Origin: an uncultured Spirochaetales bacterium
Lineage (GTDB): Bacteria > Spirochaetota > Spirochaetia > Sphaerochaetales > Sphaerochaetaceae
Length of the DNA: 64,000 bases
NCBI GenBank assembly: GCA_944393005.1
Contig: CALXYO010000010.1
Coordinates: forward strand, 46,652 to 110,651
Direction: 5' to 3'
Part shown: positions 18,308 through 26,875 of the stretch, piece after piece
Layout: every line of letters begins with the position of its first letter
Position numbering within the stretch: the stretch's first letter is position 1
Translations under genes and position numbers: made by a program
The notes under the pieces: generated by a model
Database searches by the model: none
Seen by the model: the letters and a program-made list of their open reading frames with translations, nothing else
Told to the model about the DNA's origin: nothing

Positions 18308-18523
18308 TCAGCTTTTGTATTCAGTTTCTTTCTCTGCTGCAAGCTCAGCTTTCACATCATCGGAAAGAGTGAGGGAGAAAGGAATCCTCTGCTGCATTAC
18401 AACCTGACTCAGATAGAGATTCACTCCTGCTGTGAGAGTAAGTCCAAGCGATGAGAATATTTTCTCTGCTTCTTCTTTCACCTTTCTGTTCAATCTCATT
18501 GATATCATGATCGTATCTTTCAT
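18308..18523 (-). CDS. RelB/DinJ-family antitoxin, orphan
   Basis: A 71-residue protein with the ribbon-helix-helix start of RelB/DinJ antitoxins: MISMRLNRKVKEEAEKIF, GLTLTAGVNLYLSQVVMQQRIPF. A GAAGGAGATT ribosome site precedes the ATG. A cognate RelE/YafQ toxin would be expected just downstream on the same strand. Instead only 95 bases separate the stop from the start of the TnpB gene, and they encode no toxin. The AT-rich 100 bases upstream probably hold its promoter and operator. It may be an orphan left after loss of the toxin, or an anti-toxin acting in trans. Confidence 0.8.
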   Translation of the reverse strand: MKDTIMISMRLNRKVKEEAEKIFSSLGLTLTAGVNLYLSQVVMQQRIPFSLTLSDDVKAELAAEKETEYKS

Positions 18524-18714
18524 ATGGTAATCTCCTTCAATGAGTCAATATTAACATAAACACAACTTATATGCAATATAAAATGGATTATAAAACATAC
18601 ATTGAATATACATACATCATTGAATCATGTTCATAAATACAAATGTCAGACTGATGAAAATTTCGGGAAACCGACAACGTGAGCCACATTGGAACAGCGG
18701 TAGTTATTTAAAAA

Positions 18715-18861
18715 AAGAATATACTCAGGCGATACTGGAAGGACTTCTTCATACACTATTATCCCGATGTAGTTGATGATGAAAACTACTGTCTTATCAG
18801 TTTTTCCACAAAGAAGGTAAAGCTCTGGATTGACGGTAATTCTTCTGTCCTCTCATTCTGA
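18715..18861 (+). pseudogene. Fragment resembling a pyridoxamine-phosphate-oxidase-like (general stress) protein
   Basis: The 484 bases between relB and kdgK hold no intact gene. One frame reads KNILRRYWKDFFIHYYPDVV then DDENYCLISFSTKKVKLWID and stops at 18861. The YYPDVVDDENYCLISF part resembles the middle of flavin-binding general-stress-protein-26-type proteins (pattern YFP-x-GxDDPDYVLL). There is no start in this frame; a TAA precedes it. I treat it as debris and am not certain of the family. The rest of the gap is AT-rich with no gene seen. Confidence 0.35.
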
Positions 18862-18947
18862 TTCTGTTGCTTTCATCCCATCGGCAAGTCAATGGGGTTT
18901 TCGCAACATTTCCATAACTGAATCTGTTACCAGCAAACAAGGATTAA

Positions 18948-18980
18948 ACAAAAAACTCCGGGATGAATCCACCCCGGAGG
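18948..18980 (-). terminator. Terminator of kdgK
   Basis: On the minus strand CTCCGGG and CCCGGAG form a perfect 7-bp stem followed by TTTTTT, about 28 bases after the kdgK stop. Confidence 0.85.
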
Positions 18981-19007
18981 AAATAATCATAAGAGGATGG
19001 GAAACTT

Positions 19008-20042
19008 TTATCTCTGGACACGTCCGGAGCCGTCACCCTTGCAAAGAGCCTCGACTTCACTGAGTCTTGAGAGGTTGAAGTCACCGTCGATTGAGTGCTT
19101 GAGGCAGGATGCCGCAACTGCGAAGTTGATTGCATACTGCTCATCATCATAGTGGCTGAGGCCGTAGATGATACCTGCTGCGAATGAATCGCCGCCGCCT
19201 ACTCTGTCGATGATATCTGTGATCTCATAATGTCTTGAGAGATAGAAGCCTGTCTTTCCGGAAAGAGCTGCTGACCAGCCGTTTCTGTCTGCTGACTTGC
19301 TTTCCCTGAGTGTGATTGCTACAACCTGGACATTCGGGAACTGCTTCTTCACTTCATTTGCAAGAGCTTCATATACCTTGGTGTCAAGCTCTCCGCTTGT
19401 GACATCGCTGTCAGCCTCGATACCGAGACACTTCTGGATATCTTCCTCGTTTGCGATGATGACATCTGCATACTTTGCAAGTTCTCTCATCACTTCAGGA
19501 GCCTTCTTGCCGTAATTCCACAGCTTTTTTCTGTAGTTGAGGTCGATTGAAACTGTCGCACCTGCAGCCTTGGCCTGCTTCATGGCCTCAAGAGCGCAGT
19601 CTGCAGCTTCCTGGCTTACAGCCGGTGTGATACCTGTTGTATGGAACCATGTCGCACCCTTCATGATGGAAGCGAAATCGAAGTCTTTGACAGTTGAGTT
19701 AGCAAGTGCGCTTTCAGCTCTGTCATATACAACGAGTGAGGGGCGCTGGTTGGCACCTGTCTCAAGGTAGTAAATACCAAGCCTTGAACCCTTGACCTTG
19801 TTGATTGCGGAAGTGTTGACGCCATACTTCATGAGTTCTCTGACACATGCCTCACCTACTGCATTGTCAGGAACTGCCGAGACGAACTGTGCGTCGGCAC
19901 CGAAAATTGAAAGAGATACAGCAACGTTGGCCTCGCCGCCGCCGAATGTGGCTTCAAGTGACGGACTCTGGAAAAGACGCTGTCTTTCAGGGCTCTTGAG
20001 ACGGAGCATGATTTCACCGAATGTAACGTATTTGTTAGACAT
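19008..20042 (-). CDS. kdgK: 2-keto-3-deoxygluconate kinase (PfkB family)
   Basis: A 344-residue sugar kinase that phosphorylates KDG to KDPG, the substrate of the divergent Eda gene. It opens [19 protein letters not shown] and has the PfkB pattern [18 protein letters not shown] near residue 30. The C-terminal signature [16 protein letters not shown] carries the catalytic Asp. The ATG at 20042 has GGAGG eight bases upstream; an in-frame ATG at 20054 lies before that ribosome site and is less likely. It is monocistronic with its own promoter and terminator. KdgK rather than another PfkB kinase is inferred from the Eda and uxa context. Confidence 0.88.
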   Translation of the reverse strand: MSNKYVTFGEIMLRLKSPERQRLFQSPSLEATFGGGEANVAVSLSIFGADAQFVSAVPDNAVGEACVRELMKYGVNTSAINKVKGSRLGIYYLETGANQRPSLVVYDRAESALANSTVKDFDFASIMKGATWFHTTGITPAVSQEAADCALEAMKQAKAAGATVSIDLNYRKKLWNYGKKAPEVMRELAKYADVIIANEEDIQKCLGIEADSDVTSGELDTKVYEALANEVKKQFPNVQVVAITLRESKSADRNGWSAALSGKTGFYLSRHYEITDIIDRVGGGDSFAAGIIYGLSHYDDEQYAINFAVAASCLKHSIDGDFNLSRLSEVEALCKGDGSGRVQR

Positions 20043-20071
20043 ATATGCCTCCATTTTTCTTGATGCTATTC

Positions 20072-20100
20072 ATTCTATGGTAGAAAAAAACATACGTCAA
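20072..20100 (-). promoter_or_regulatory. Promoter of kdgK
   Basis: On the minus strand TTGACG (20095-20100), a 17-bp spacer and TAGAAT (20072-20077) form a near-consensus promoter 30 bases before the start codon. The KdgR-like box lies just upstream of its -35. Confidence 0.7.
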
Positions 20101-20110
20101 TAAAAATTAT

Positions 20111-20129
20111 CGGAACATTGTTTCATTTT
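20111..20129. promoter_or_regulatory. KdgR-like operator between kdgK and eda
   Basis: The sequence CGGAACATTGTTTCATTTT has the dyad CGGAAC-N3-GTTTCA and matches the uxaB operator at 15 of 18 positions (GGAAnnnTGTTTCATTTT). A second copy of the right half, CCGTTTCATTTTCCC, follows at 20131-20145, giving a direct repeat of GTTTCATTTT with 13-bp phasing inside the eda promoter. Confidence 0.6.
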
Positions 20130-20133
20130 TCCG

Positions 20134-20162
20134 TTTCATTTTCCCAAAACCCGTGTTATAAT
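20134..20162 (+). promoter_or_regulatory. Probable promoter of eda
   Basis: A perfect -10 TATAAT lies at 20157-20162. The -35 position 17 bp upstream is TTTCAT, a weak match, and overlaps the second half-site of the KdgR-like motif. The start codon is 35 bases downstream. Confidence 0.55.
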
Positions 20163-20197
20163 ATTTTTATCAAAGTGAAAAGGAGAAGAGAAAGACT

Positions 20198-21160
20198 ATG
20201 ACAAAAGCTGAACTCATGAAGTTTTTCCACGATATCGGAATCGTACCTGTAGTCAAGATTGACGACGCAGAAAAGGCAGTTCCGCTTGCAAAGGCAATGA
20301 TCAAAGGCGGCCTTCCGGTTGCAGAAATAACATTCCGCACCGCAGCAGCAGAGGAAGCCATCAAGAGAGTGACAAAAGAATGCCCTGAAATGGTTGTCGG
20401 AGCCGGCACTGTGATCAATCCTGAAATCGCAAAGAAAGCCGTGGCGGCCGGTGCACAGTTCATCGTATCCGCAGGTCTCAACCCGGAGACAGTGAAATGG
20501 TGCAACGAAAACAATATTCCTGTGGTTCCAGGCGTATGCACTCCTTCTGAAATCGAGCAGGGTCTCGCACTTGGCCTCGATACGCTCAAGTTCTTCCCGG
20601 CAGAGGCAAGCGGCGGTGTCGGAATGCTCAAGAACTTTGCAGGTCCGTTCTCACAGGTCAAGTTCATGACAACAGGCGGCATCAACGCATCAAACGTCAC
20701 TGATTATGCGAAGTGCGGCAACGTCATCACAATCGGCGGCAGCTGGATGGTGAAGGCAGACCTCATCGAAAACGAGAACTGGGATGAGATCACACGTCTG
20801 TGTGCCGAGGCTCTCAAGGCTGTCCAGGGTCTTGAATTCGTACATGTCGGCATCAACAATGCTGATGAGGCGGAAGCTGCAAAGGCTGCAAAGATGTTCG
20901 AAGCTTTCGGAATGAGCACAAACAAGGGCAATTCCTCAACATTCATGGACAAGGACATCGAGCTCATGCACAAGCCTTTCTACGGAACAAAGGGACATCT
21001 TGCATTCCGCTGTATCGATCTCGAGAGAACAGTATACTACCTCTCAAAGTTCGGCTTCACTGTAAAGGAAGAGAGCGTGAAGTATGATGCTAAGGGCAAG
21101 ATGAAGGTCTGCTATTTCAATGAGGAGATCGGAGGTTTCGCAATCCACCTCGTAAAATAA
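20198..21160 (+). CDS. eda: KDPG/KHG aldolase fused to a C-terminal VOC-like domain
   Basis: A 320-residue protein. Residues 1-205 are a class I aldolase that cleaves 2-keto-3-deoxy-6-phosphogluconate to pyruvate and glyceraldehyde-3-phosphate: IVPVVKIDDAEKAVPLAKAM, AEITFRTAAAEEAIKR, VGAGTVINPE and the Schiff-base lysine in TLKFFPAEASGG. The remaining 110 residues (LEFVHVGINN, KGHLAFRCIDLERTVYYLSK, YFNEEIGGFAIHLVK) look like one vicinal-oxygen-chelate (glyoxalase) module. Plain Eda proteins are about 210 residues. A ribosome site AGGAGAAG precedes the ATG. It is the last enzyme of the uronate route and is divergent from kdgK. Confidence 0.92.
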   Translation: MTKAELMKFFHDIGIVPVVKIDDAEKAVPLAKAMIKGGLPVAEITFRTAAAEEAIKRVTKECPEMVVGAGTVINPEIAKKAVAAGAQFIVSAGLNPETVKWCNENNIPVVPGVCTPSEIEQGLALGLDTLKFFPAEASGGVGMLKNFAGPFSQVKFMTTGGINASNVTDYAKCGNVITIGGSWMVKADLIENENWDEITRLCAEALKAVQGLEFVHVGINNADEAEAAKAAKMFEAFGMSTNKGNSSTFMDKDIELMHKPFYGTKGHLAFRCIDLERTVYYLSKFGFTVKEESVKYDAKGKMKVCYFNEEIGGFAIHLVK

Positions 21161-21189
21161 TTCATGCAGTCACCTGAAATGACTAAGAG

Positions 21190-21222
21190 AAAGGCCGCTT
21201 CGAGTGTGAGGCGGCCTTTTAT
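21190..21222 (+). terminator. Terminator of eda
   Basis: AAGGCCGC and GCGGCCTT form a perfect 8-bp GC-rich stem followed by TTTT, 30 bases after the stop. Confidence 0.88.
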
Positions 21223-21249
21223 GTATCATCAGGCAAGATGCCTGTGCAA

Positions 21250-21806
21250 TTATTCTTCCAGAGGAATATAGGCAGAAGGAGCGGCTTCCTTTCCCATCTT
21301 ATACTCAACTGCATTGACGGCCAGGAATGTGATCGTGCCCACAGCACACCCGAATACGACCGGAAGGATACCGAGGTAGAAATCACCGCCGGAGAGGATC
21401 TGCCAGAAAATTACCCCCACCGTTCCCGTTATGATTGAAATCCTTCCTGCATTCTTCGTGGCATTCGGCATGACAAGTCCCAGTCCGTATGCGGCAAAAG
21501 GACCTGAACAGCGGATTGCGAATGCGAATGTGTTCATCATTATGATATTGACACCGAGGAAGCTTATCATCATGGCAACGACACAGAAGATGACATTTTA
21601 AAGCCTTGTGTAGAAGATTGTCATCCTGTCATCAAAAGTTTCACCTTGAAATTAGATTTCACAATATCATTCATGAACATGGTGGACATGCACAGCAGGT
21701 CAGAATCCGCGCTGGACATGGTCGCACTTATGATTGCGGACTTCTCATCCTTCGCGCTTTCAAAACGGCTGATCATCTCCGGTCCTGAGAGAAATGTGCA
21801 GAAGTA
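21250..21806 (-). pseudogene. Sodium/solute symporter (SSS) family remnant
   Basis: Two frames on the minus strand together spell the C-terminal third of an SSS transporter. The first (from about 21806) reads FLSGPEMISRFESAKDEKSA and SATMSSADSDLLCMSTMFMN, like the conserved SSADS motif. It then hits a stop near 21634. The second, 21573-21250, continues in another frame as membrane spans (FLGVNIIMMNTFAFAIRCSG, AGRISIITGTVGVIFWQIL). The first two thirds of the gene are missing. The substrate cannot be told. Confidence 0.7.
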
Positions 21807-21866
21807 AGTGAATTTTAACCGGAAATCTTACATCGTCATATGAAAGATATATGACAAAAGGGAATA

Positions 21867-22616
21867 TTATCCTTTTTTCTCTTTTCTCCTGAATGCAAAG
21901 GCAGAGACTGAATACATCACGCACCACAGAATAACAACAAGGAAGAAGGCCGGGATAAGATACCACGGACGACCGAAAGTGTCTTCAAGGAGAGAAAGAG
22001 GGTTGCCATCCCCCGCCCCGTTGATGAAGAAGAAACTGGTCCCGAGACCGACATTTATGATCTGTATAACAATGAGCACAATGGCGAGAAAAGGAATAAT
22101 GCGCACCAGCCTTTTCACATCAGGCCTAAATCCGCCTGCAAGCAGCAGGACCGGATACATGAAAAGCAGGGCGTGCACCGTGAAACTGTGGATGGTCATG
22201 AGGTTGAGAAGCGGCAGCATCGTCCATGAACAGAAAAGCAGCGCCGCAGCTGCCGCCGGAAGACATAAAGCGAAAAGAGCCTCTGCCACATAACGGCTGC
22301 CTGTGATCACATGAATGAGGACAATGAAGATGTTTATGGAACACAGATGCAGAGGAAGGTAGTCCCAGTTGAACTGTCCTGTGGAGAACAGGAGTATCTG
22401 TTTTACAGCCTCATCAGCAAGGAGGAGAATGGAAATCACAAGTCTTATGATGAAACGTGTCTTATCGCTGCTTTTTCTGTACAGCAAGGCTGCCAATACT
22501 GTGACAAGTGCGATTGATGCCAGCCATATCAGATGGCCGGAAGAGAACAGAGAAAAACCCATTCCCGGAGGAATTGTTTCCTTCACGCAGAAAAACGTGT
22601 TCATGGGACTCATCAT
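21867..22616 (-). CDS. YwaF/TIGR02206-type integral membrane protein
   Basis: A roughly 250-residue inner-membrane protein with about seven hydrophobic spans. WDYLPLHLCSINIFIVLIHV near the second third, with the conserved LPLHLCS, and TIHSFTVHALLFMYPVLLL resemble the YwaF/TIGR02206 family, whose function is unknown. It ends in a basic tail, FAFRRKEKKG. The frame is open further upstream, but the ATG pair at 22616 follows GGGAAGG and gives the usual family length. It lies downstream of the GH28 gene on the same strand with a gap of 67 bases. Confidence 0.65.
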   Translation of the reverse strand: MMSPMNTFFCVKETIPPGMGFSLFSSGHLIWLASIALVTVLAALLYRKSSDKTRFIIRLVISILLLADEAVKQILLFSTGQFNWDYLPLHLCSINIFIVLIHVITGSRYVAEALFALCLPAAAAALLFCSWTMLPLLNLMTIHSFTVHALLFMYPVLLLAGGFRPDVKRLVRIIPFLAIVLIVIQIINVGLGTSFFFINGAGDGNPLSLLEDTFGRPWYLIPAFFLVVILWCVMYSVSAFAFRRKEKKG

Positions 22617-22683
22617 AAGACATGCCTTCCCTTTTGTTAAGAGAAGGCATGAAGGAGAAAAAAAACAAAAAGTCAGAAAATGA

Positions 22684-23988
22684 TCACTCCATGATGAAAT
22701 CCTGAGAGGCACCTTCCACATGGATGTTTTCAAGTACGGGATTATCTATAAAGCGCAGTCTGATTCCACGGCATGTTATCTCGGGAAGACCGAGATACAT
22801 GTCGCTCTTGTCCACCGGTTCAAGGTTTTCCGTGGCGATGGAGAAGCTGCAGTTCCTTATGCTGACATTTCTCAGCGGGCTTTCGGGAAGCCCCACAAGC
22901 ATGGCGGCAGATGAGCGGGCACCAGTTCCCTTGCAGTTTATGACTTCAAGATTGTAAAGGGACGGGGTCTCATCACCAGCAGGCATCTTATCAAGTGAGA
23001 AGAGCGACATATCGCTGCAGCCGCAGCGGTAATACATGTTGACAACGAGCGGACACAGATTGTTCTTCATGACAAGATTCTCAAATCTGAGATCATGCAG
23101 ACAGCCCCCTCTGCCCCTCCTGGTCTTGATCCGTATTCCCCTGTCCGTACCGTCAAACGTGCAGCCGCTTACAGTGACATTGTGTATGCCGGCAGCAGTT
23201 TCGCTTCCGATTACGGCACCGCCGTGAGCTGCCTTCACCGTGCAGTTCGTGATAGTCACATACTCTGCTGGAGCCGCATCCTTTATTCCGGAAACACCGG
23301 AGCCGCTTTTCAGCGCGATGCCGTCATCACCGACATGAACATAGCATGAATCGACCGTCACATGAGAACAGCTTTCAATATCTATACCATCGGTATTGGG
23401 AGCCTCTGCCGGGTTTTCAATCACAAGGTTTTTCAGAGTTATGTTTTTCGAAAACAGCGGATGCAACGTCCAGAAAGGACTGTTCTGGAGCCTCAGTCCG
23501 TCAAGCGTGACATCCTGTGACGAGTGAATCTGCAAAAGAGGCGGACGAAGGAACTGCACCTGCCTTCCGCCGCCTCCGCCCGGCTGACTTTCAAAACCGG
23601 GGTTGAGAGATGCGAACTTCTTCTCTATATCTGTCTGCGGACCGTCTGCCGCATTCCGTCTGGCATTTGCCTGATCCCACCAGACATCACCGCTTCCGTC
23701 GATCACGCCATTGCCGCTCAAAGTGACACCGGAGGCATCTTTTATATACAGACACGGATGCATGCACCAGCATTTCACGCCTTCCCACCTTGTATACACA
23801 GGCTTGTAAAGTGAGAAATCCGGAATGAACCTGATTACGGCACCATCCTCAAATCTTATATCCGCACTTCTGCTTATTGTAAGCGGACCGGTAAGGTACA
23901 CACCTTCCGGTATTGTGATCTTCCCGCCCTGGTCAAACAGAGCCTGAAGAGAAATGGTATTGTCATGTCTGCCGTCGCCGATCAGCAT
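22684..23988 (-). CDS. GH28 polygalacturonase-type glycoside hydrolase
   Basis: A 434-residue right-handed beta-helix enzyme. The GH28 blocks are in order: NTDGIDIES (catalytic Asp), VGDDGIALKSG (paired catalytic Asp), AAHGGAVIGSE (the glycine-His-Gly site) and RGIRIKTRRGRGG (substrate-binding Arg-Ile-Lys). It probably hydrolyses galacturonan or rhamnogalacturonan oligomers. The ATG at 23988 has a perfect AAGGAGGACAC ribosome site. No signal peptide is seen, so it would work in the cytoplasm on imported fragments, as do GH28 exo-enzymes of other gut bacteria. Its product would feed uxaC. Confidence 0.9.
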   Translation of the reverse strand: MLIGDGRHDNTISLQALFDQGGKITIPEGVYLTGPLTISRSADIRFEDGAVIRFIPDFSLYKPVYTRWEGVKCWCMHPCLYIKDASGVTLSGNGVIDGSGDVWWDQANARRNAADGPQTDIEKKFASLNPGFESQPGGGGGRQVQFLRPPLLQIHSSQDVTLDGLRLQNSPFWTLHPLFSKNITLKNLVIENPAEAPNTDGIDIESCSHVTVDSCYVHVGDDGIALKSGSGVSGIKDAAPAEYVTITNCTVKAAHGGAVIGSETAAGIHNVTVSGCTFDGTDRGIRIKTRRGRGGCLHDLRFENLVMKNNLCPLVVNMYYRCGCSDMSLFSLDKMPAGDETPSLYNLEVINCKGTGARSSAAMLVGLPESPLRNVSIRNCSFSIATENLEPVDKSDMYLGLPEITCRGIRLRFIDNPVLENIHVEGASQDFIME

Positions 23989-24051
23989 TTGTGTCCTCCT
24001 TGCGGCGATTTCCCCTTTACAGGCGGAAACCGGTGGAATATTCTGAAACCT

Positions 24052-24930
24052 ATGAACGACATAGGATTCCGTGCTCATGATTTCGGCACCTTCTCAAGCG
24101 CACAGGAGCTTGCAAAGGTGGTCTCTTCAATCAAAACACCTTCTTCCATACAGCTTGCGCTGGGAAAGGTCATAAAACCGTCCAGGGCATGGGAAGACTG
24201 GGACGGGGAATATATTTCCTCCATCACAGCTGATCTTGCCGCATACGGAGTATCAACGGCAGTCGTCGGCTGTTACATAAACCCGGTGCACCCGGATGAA
24301 GAAGAGAGAGAGAAAAACATAAGGAGGTTCATCAAAAGCCTCAGCCTCACAGAAGCCTTCGGCTGCAGGATTGTCGGAACCGAGACCGGAAGCTGGACAA
24401 AGGATATTTCCTACTCAGCTGAGACATATACAGATAAAGTCTTCTCGGTATTCCTCAACAGCCTTGAGAAAATGCTTACGGCAGCTGAAAAGCATGATGC
24501 CGTTTGTGCAATAGAAGCGGTCAGCCATCATCATACGATCTGCTCTGTCGAGCGGATGGCAAAAGTCCTCTCCATATTCCCCTCAGATCATCTGAAGGTG
24601 ATCTATGATCCCGTGAATCTCGTACCCGTAAACGGGATAAAGGAAGCAGATGGCAGCTATCCGGCACATCCTTCACAGGAAGCTCAGAGAAAATTCTACA
24701 CAGAGGCTCTCGATGCCTTCGGCAACAGGATATGCGCGATTCACTGCAAGGACTACATCCTCAACGAAAAAGGTTTCAAAAAAGGTGATCTCCCTGCTCT
24801 CACTGGTGTTTTCGACTGGAAAAACTTTTTCAAAGAACTCAAGAAGAGAAACATTGCCTCTCCGGTGATGCTTGAAAACCACAACCCCGCGACAGACAGG
24901 GAAACTCTTCTCGCCCTAAATGAATTCTAA
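24052..24930 (+). CDS. Sugar phosphate isomerase/epimerase-like TIM-barrel protein
   Basis: A 292-residue protein of the AP-endonuclease-2/xylose-isomerase-like TIM-barrel superfamily. Metal-ligand-like residues appear in CAIEAVSHHHTICSVERM (Glu, His), VIYDPVNLVP (Asp), ICAIHCKDY (His) and PVMLENHNPATDRE (Glu). The frame extends upstream to 23965, but MNDIGFRAHDFG at 24052 is the natural start and avoids overlap with the GH28 gene. It diverges from the GH28 gene with 63 bases between. A sugar or sugar-acid isomerase or epimerase role is likely; the substrate is unknown. Confidence 0.75.
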   Translation: MNDIGFRAHDFGTFSSAQELAKVVSSIKTPSSIQLALGKVIKPSRAWEDWDGEYISSITADLAAYGVSTAVVGCYINPVHPDEEEREKNIRRFIKSLSLTEAFGCRIVGTETGSWTKDISYSAETYTDKVFSVFLNSLEKMLTAAEKHDAVCAIEAVSHHHTICSVERMAKVLSIFPSDHLKVIYDPVNLVPVNGIKEADGSYPAHPSQEAQRKFYTEALDAFGNRICAIHCKDYILNEKGFKKGDLPALTGVFDWKNFFKELKKRNIASPVMLENHNPATDRETLLALNEF

Positions 24931-24977
24931 CGTCTCAGTGAGATTACTTTAGCTACCAGCTTTTGTATTTTTCAGTA

Positions 24978-26120
24978 CTAAAGCAGATACGGCTGATTGA
25001 AAACGACAGGACGTCTGTTGTCGCGTAGCGTCTTCTCCATGTACGGGATATCGAGTTCAAGATCAAAGACCATTTTTGTCAGGAGCTGCTCCGAGATGAG
25101 ATTCTGCTCGCAGAAAAGATAGCAGAGAGCCTTCTCGGCAATATAGCCGGGAAGAAGGGATGCCATGTATTTTTCACAGAACTCATCATCACCGTAACGC
25201 TTTTCAAGGTTCTTATACAGCAGGGATGACTCAATGTCTGAATGCAGCGCCTCTATTTCCTTCACAAGATGCGAGACGTCTCCGCGGCTTGCCGCCTCTC
25301 CGAAAGGCTTAAGAGTGAAGAAAGTGTATTCCTTGCCCGGCAGATAATGATGGCGGTCGCAGCGGGCCGCATAATTCGGCTCCGCACTGCTTTCCTTCTT
25401 TCTGTCACCGCCCACTACGATGAGAGGATCAAAGAAAAGCGCAGGGCATTCTTTCCCGTTGATTGAATAATAGCGGTAGGTATAGAAAGCCGGATCCATG
25501 CAGTCACTATGCTCACAGTATGCGGTAAGCGGTATGACATCAGTCGCCGTTTCCAGCATGAGCCGCGCGGTATTGTTGAAAAGATCCTTCCTGAAATTGA
25601 GGACAAGAGTCGGGAAGATGAACATGCATCCCTTTTCTATCGCGGCATTGCGCACTACATAGGCAAGACGCTCATCAAAGAAAGAAGCTTCGTCAATGAT
25701 GTATGTGCCTACAGAGGGATTGTCCCTGATGACTTCCTCAAGACCGAAGGAATCACGGATGCGGGCAATATTCTCCCCGCAGCGGATATAACCGCTGCGG
25801 TATGCAAGAGCATCTTCAGGATAATCTGTAAATCGTGCTCCGTCTATTTCGGAGCGGACAAAGAATATGTTCCTCCTGTCAACTCCGTTGGTGCTGGTCA
25901 GCTCCTTCACCCTGTCGCTTTTCGTCTGTGCGACAGCGGCATCCCTCCACACACGCGCTGCGAATTCAGTCTTGCCTGAACCCATAGGGCCGATGAGAAG
26001 AACCCTCCGCCCAGGCTTGGTGAAATCGAAATGGGTGAACGTATCGTGAACGGAAAGAACTGGAAAGCCCAGTGATTTAAGAAAATCTTCACTTGAAGGG
26101 TTTTTCTCAATAGCCGGCAT
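24978..26120 (-). CDS. Thymidine kinase-like P-loop protein with C-terminal extension
   Basis: A 380-residue protein whose core resembles type II thymidine kinase: Walker [12 protein letters not shown] near residue 44, [10 protein letters not shown] as the Asp-Glu motif, and metal-binding-like pairs YCEHSDCMD and [11 protein letters not shown] after VVGGD. Thymidine kinases are about 190-220 residues. Here the loops are longer and about 110 residues follow ([20 protein letters not shown]). It probably phosphorylates thymidine or another nucleoside in salvage. The ATG at 26120 has GGGAGGAAGGC before it and lies within the last codons of deoC (14-base overlap), so translation should be coupled. 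Confidence 0.7.
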   Translation of the reverse strand: MPAIEKNPSSEDFLKSLGFPVLSVHDTFTHFDFTKPGRRVLLIGPMGSGKTEFAARVWRDAAVAQTKSDRVKELTSTNGVDRRNIFFVRSEIDGARFTDYPEDALAYRSGYIRCGENIARIRDSFGLEEVIRDNPSVGTYIIDEASFFDERLAYVVRNAAIEKGCMFIFPTLVLNFRKDLFNNTARLMLETATDVIPLTAYCEHSDCMDPAFYTYRYYSINGKECPALFFDPLIVVGGDRKKESSAEPNYAARCDRHHYLPGKEYTFFTLKPFGEAASRGDVSHLVKEIEALHSDIESSLLYKNLEKRYGDDEFCEKYMASLLPGYIAEKALCYLFCEQNLISEQLLTKMVFDLELDIPYMEKTLRDNRRPVVFNQPYLL

Positions 26121-26772
26121 TGCCTTCCTCCCCTCTTGCAATCGCAACTCCGGAAGAGCAGCCCAGCCTGTTCGCTCCGGCTTCAAGCATGGTCTTTGCA
26201 GTCTCTGCATTCCTTATTCCGCCTGATGCCTTGACCCCTGCGGCATTGCCCACGGTTTCCCTCATTAGACGTACATCCTCAACAGTGGCACCGCCTGTTG
26301 AGAAACCAGTGGAAGTCTTGACGAAATCGGCACCGGCGGCGACAGATACCTTGCATGCCTTCACTTTCTCCTCATCAGTGAGAAGACAGGTTTCAAGGAT
26401 GACTTTGAGGACCTTGCCCTCACATGCCTTCCTGACTGTTTTTATATCTTTTTCGACAGCATCCCAGTCACCATCCTTTATGAAGCCGACATTGATGACC
26501 ATATCGATTTCATCCGCACCGGCCTTTACTGCTGTCTCGGCCTCGAAAGCCTTTGCCTCACTGGAAGCGGCGCCAAGAGGGAAACCGACAACAGTACATA
26601 CTTTTACAGGACTGCCCTTGAGAAGCTCATGACAGAGCGGAACGCGGCAGGAATTGACGCAGACAGATGCAAAGCCATATTCCCTGGCTTCGCTGCAGAG
26701 TTTCTCAATCTGCTCTCTTGTTGCAGCTGCCGCCAGCTGGGTGTGATCAATATAAGATGCTATCTTGCTCAT
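26107..26772 (-). CDS. deoC: Deoxyribose-phosphate aldolase
   Basis: A 221-residue class I aldolase that splits 2-deoxyribose-5-phosphate into acetaldehyde and glyceraldehyde-3-phosphate. Clear signatures are [62 protein letters not shown] and the Schiff-base lysine in [17 protein letters not shown]. Length is normal. Ribosome site AAGGAGATAATG. Paired with the overlapping thymidine kinase-like gene, it forms a small deoxynucleoside salvage unit. Confidence 0.95.
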   Translation of the reverse strand: MSKIASYIDHTQLAAAATREQIEKLCSEAREYGFASVCVNSCRVPLCHELLKGSPVKVCTVVGFPLGAASSEAKAFEAETAVKAGADEIDMVINVGFIKDGDWDAVEKDIKTVRKACEGKVLKVILETCLLTDEEKVKACKVSVAAGADFVKTSTGFSTGGATVEDVRLMRETVGNAAGVKASGGIRNAETAKTMLEAGANRLGCSSGVAIARGEEGNAGY

Positions 26773-26875
26773 GACATTATCTCCTTGGACTTCCAGCCTA
26801 CTTCAAATCTCTTCCGCTTGCAACCGGGAAAAGAAACCGGGATCCGAGACCACATCAAATACGTTCACACAGAAG

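Noticed and set aside
16205..18523. A CRISPR array or Cas12 locus around the RuvC protein
   Set aside because: There are no regularly spaced repeats in the flanks and no Cas1/Cas2, and the protein size and layout fit TnpB.
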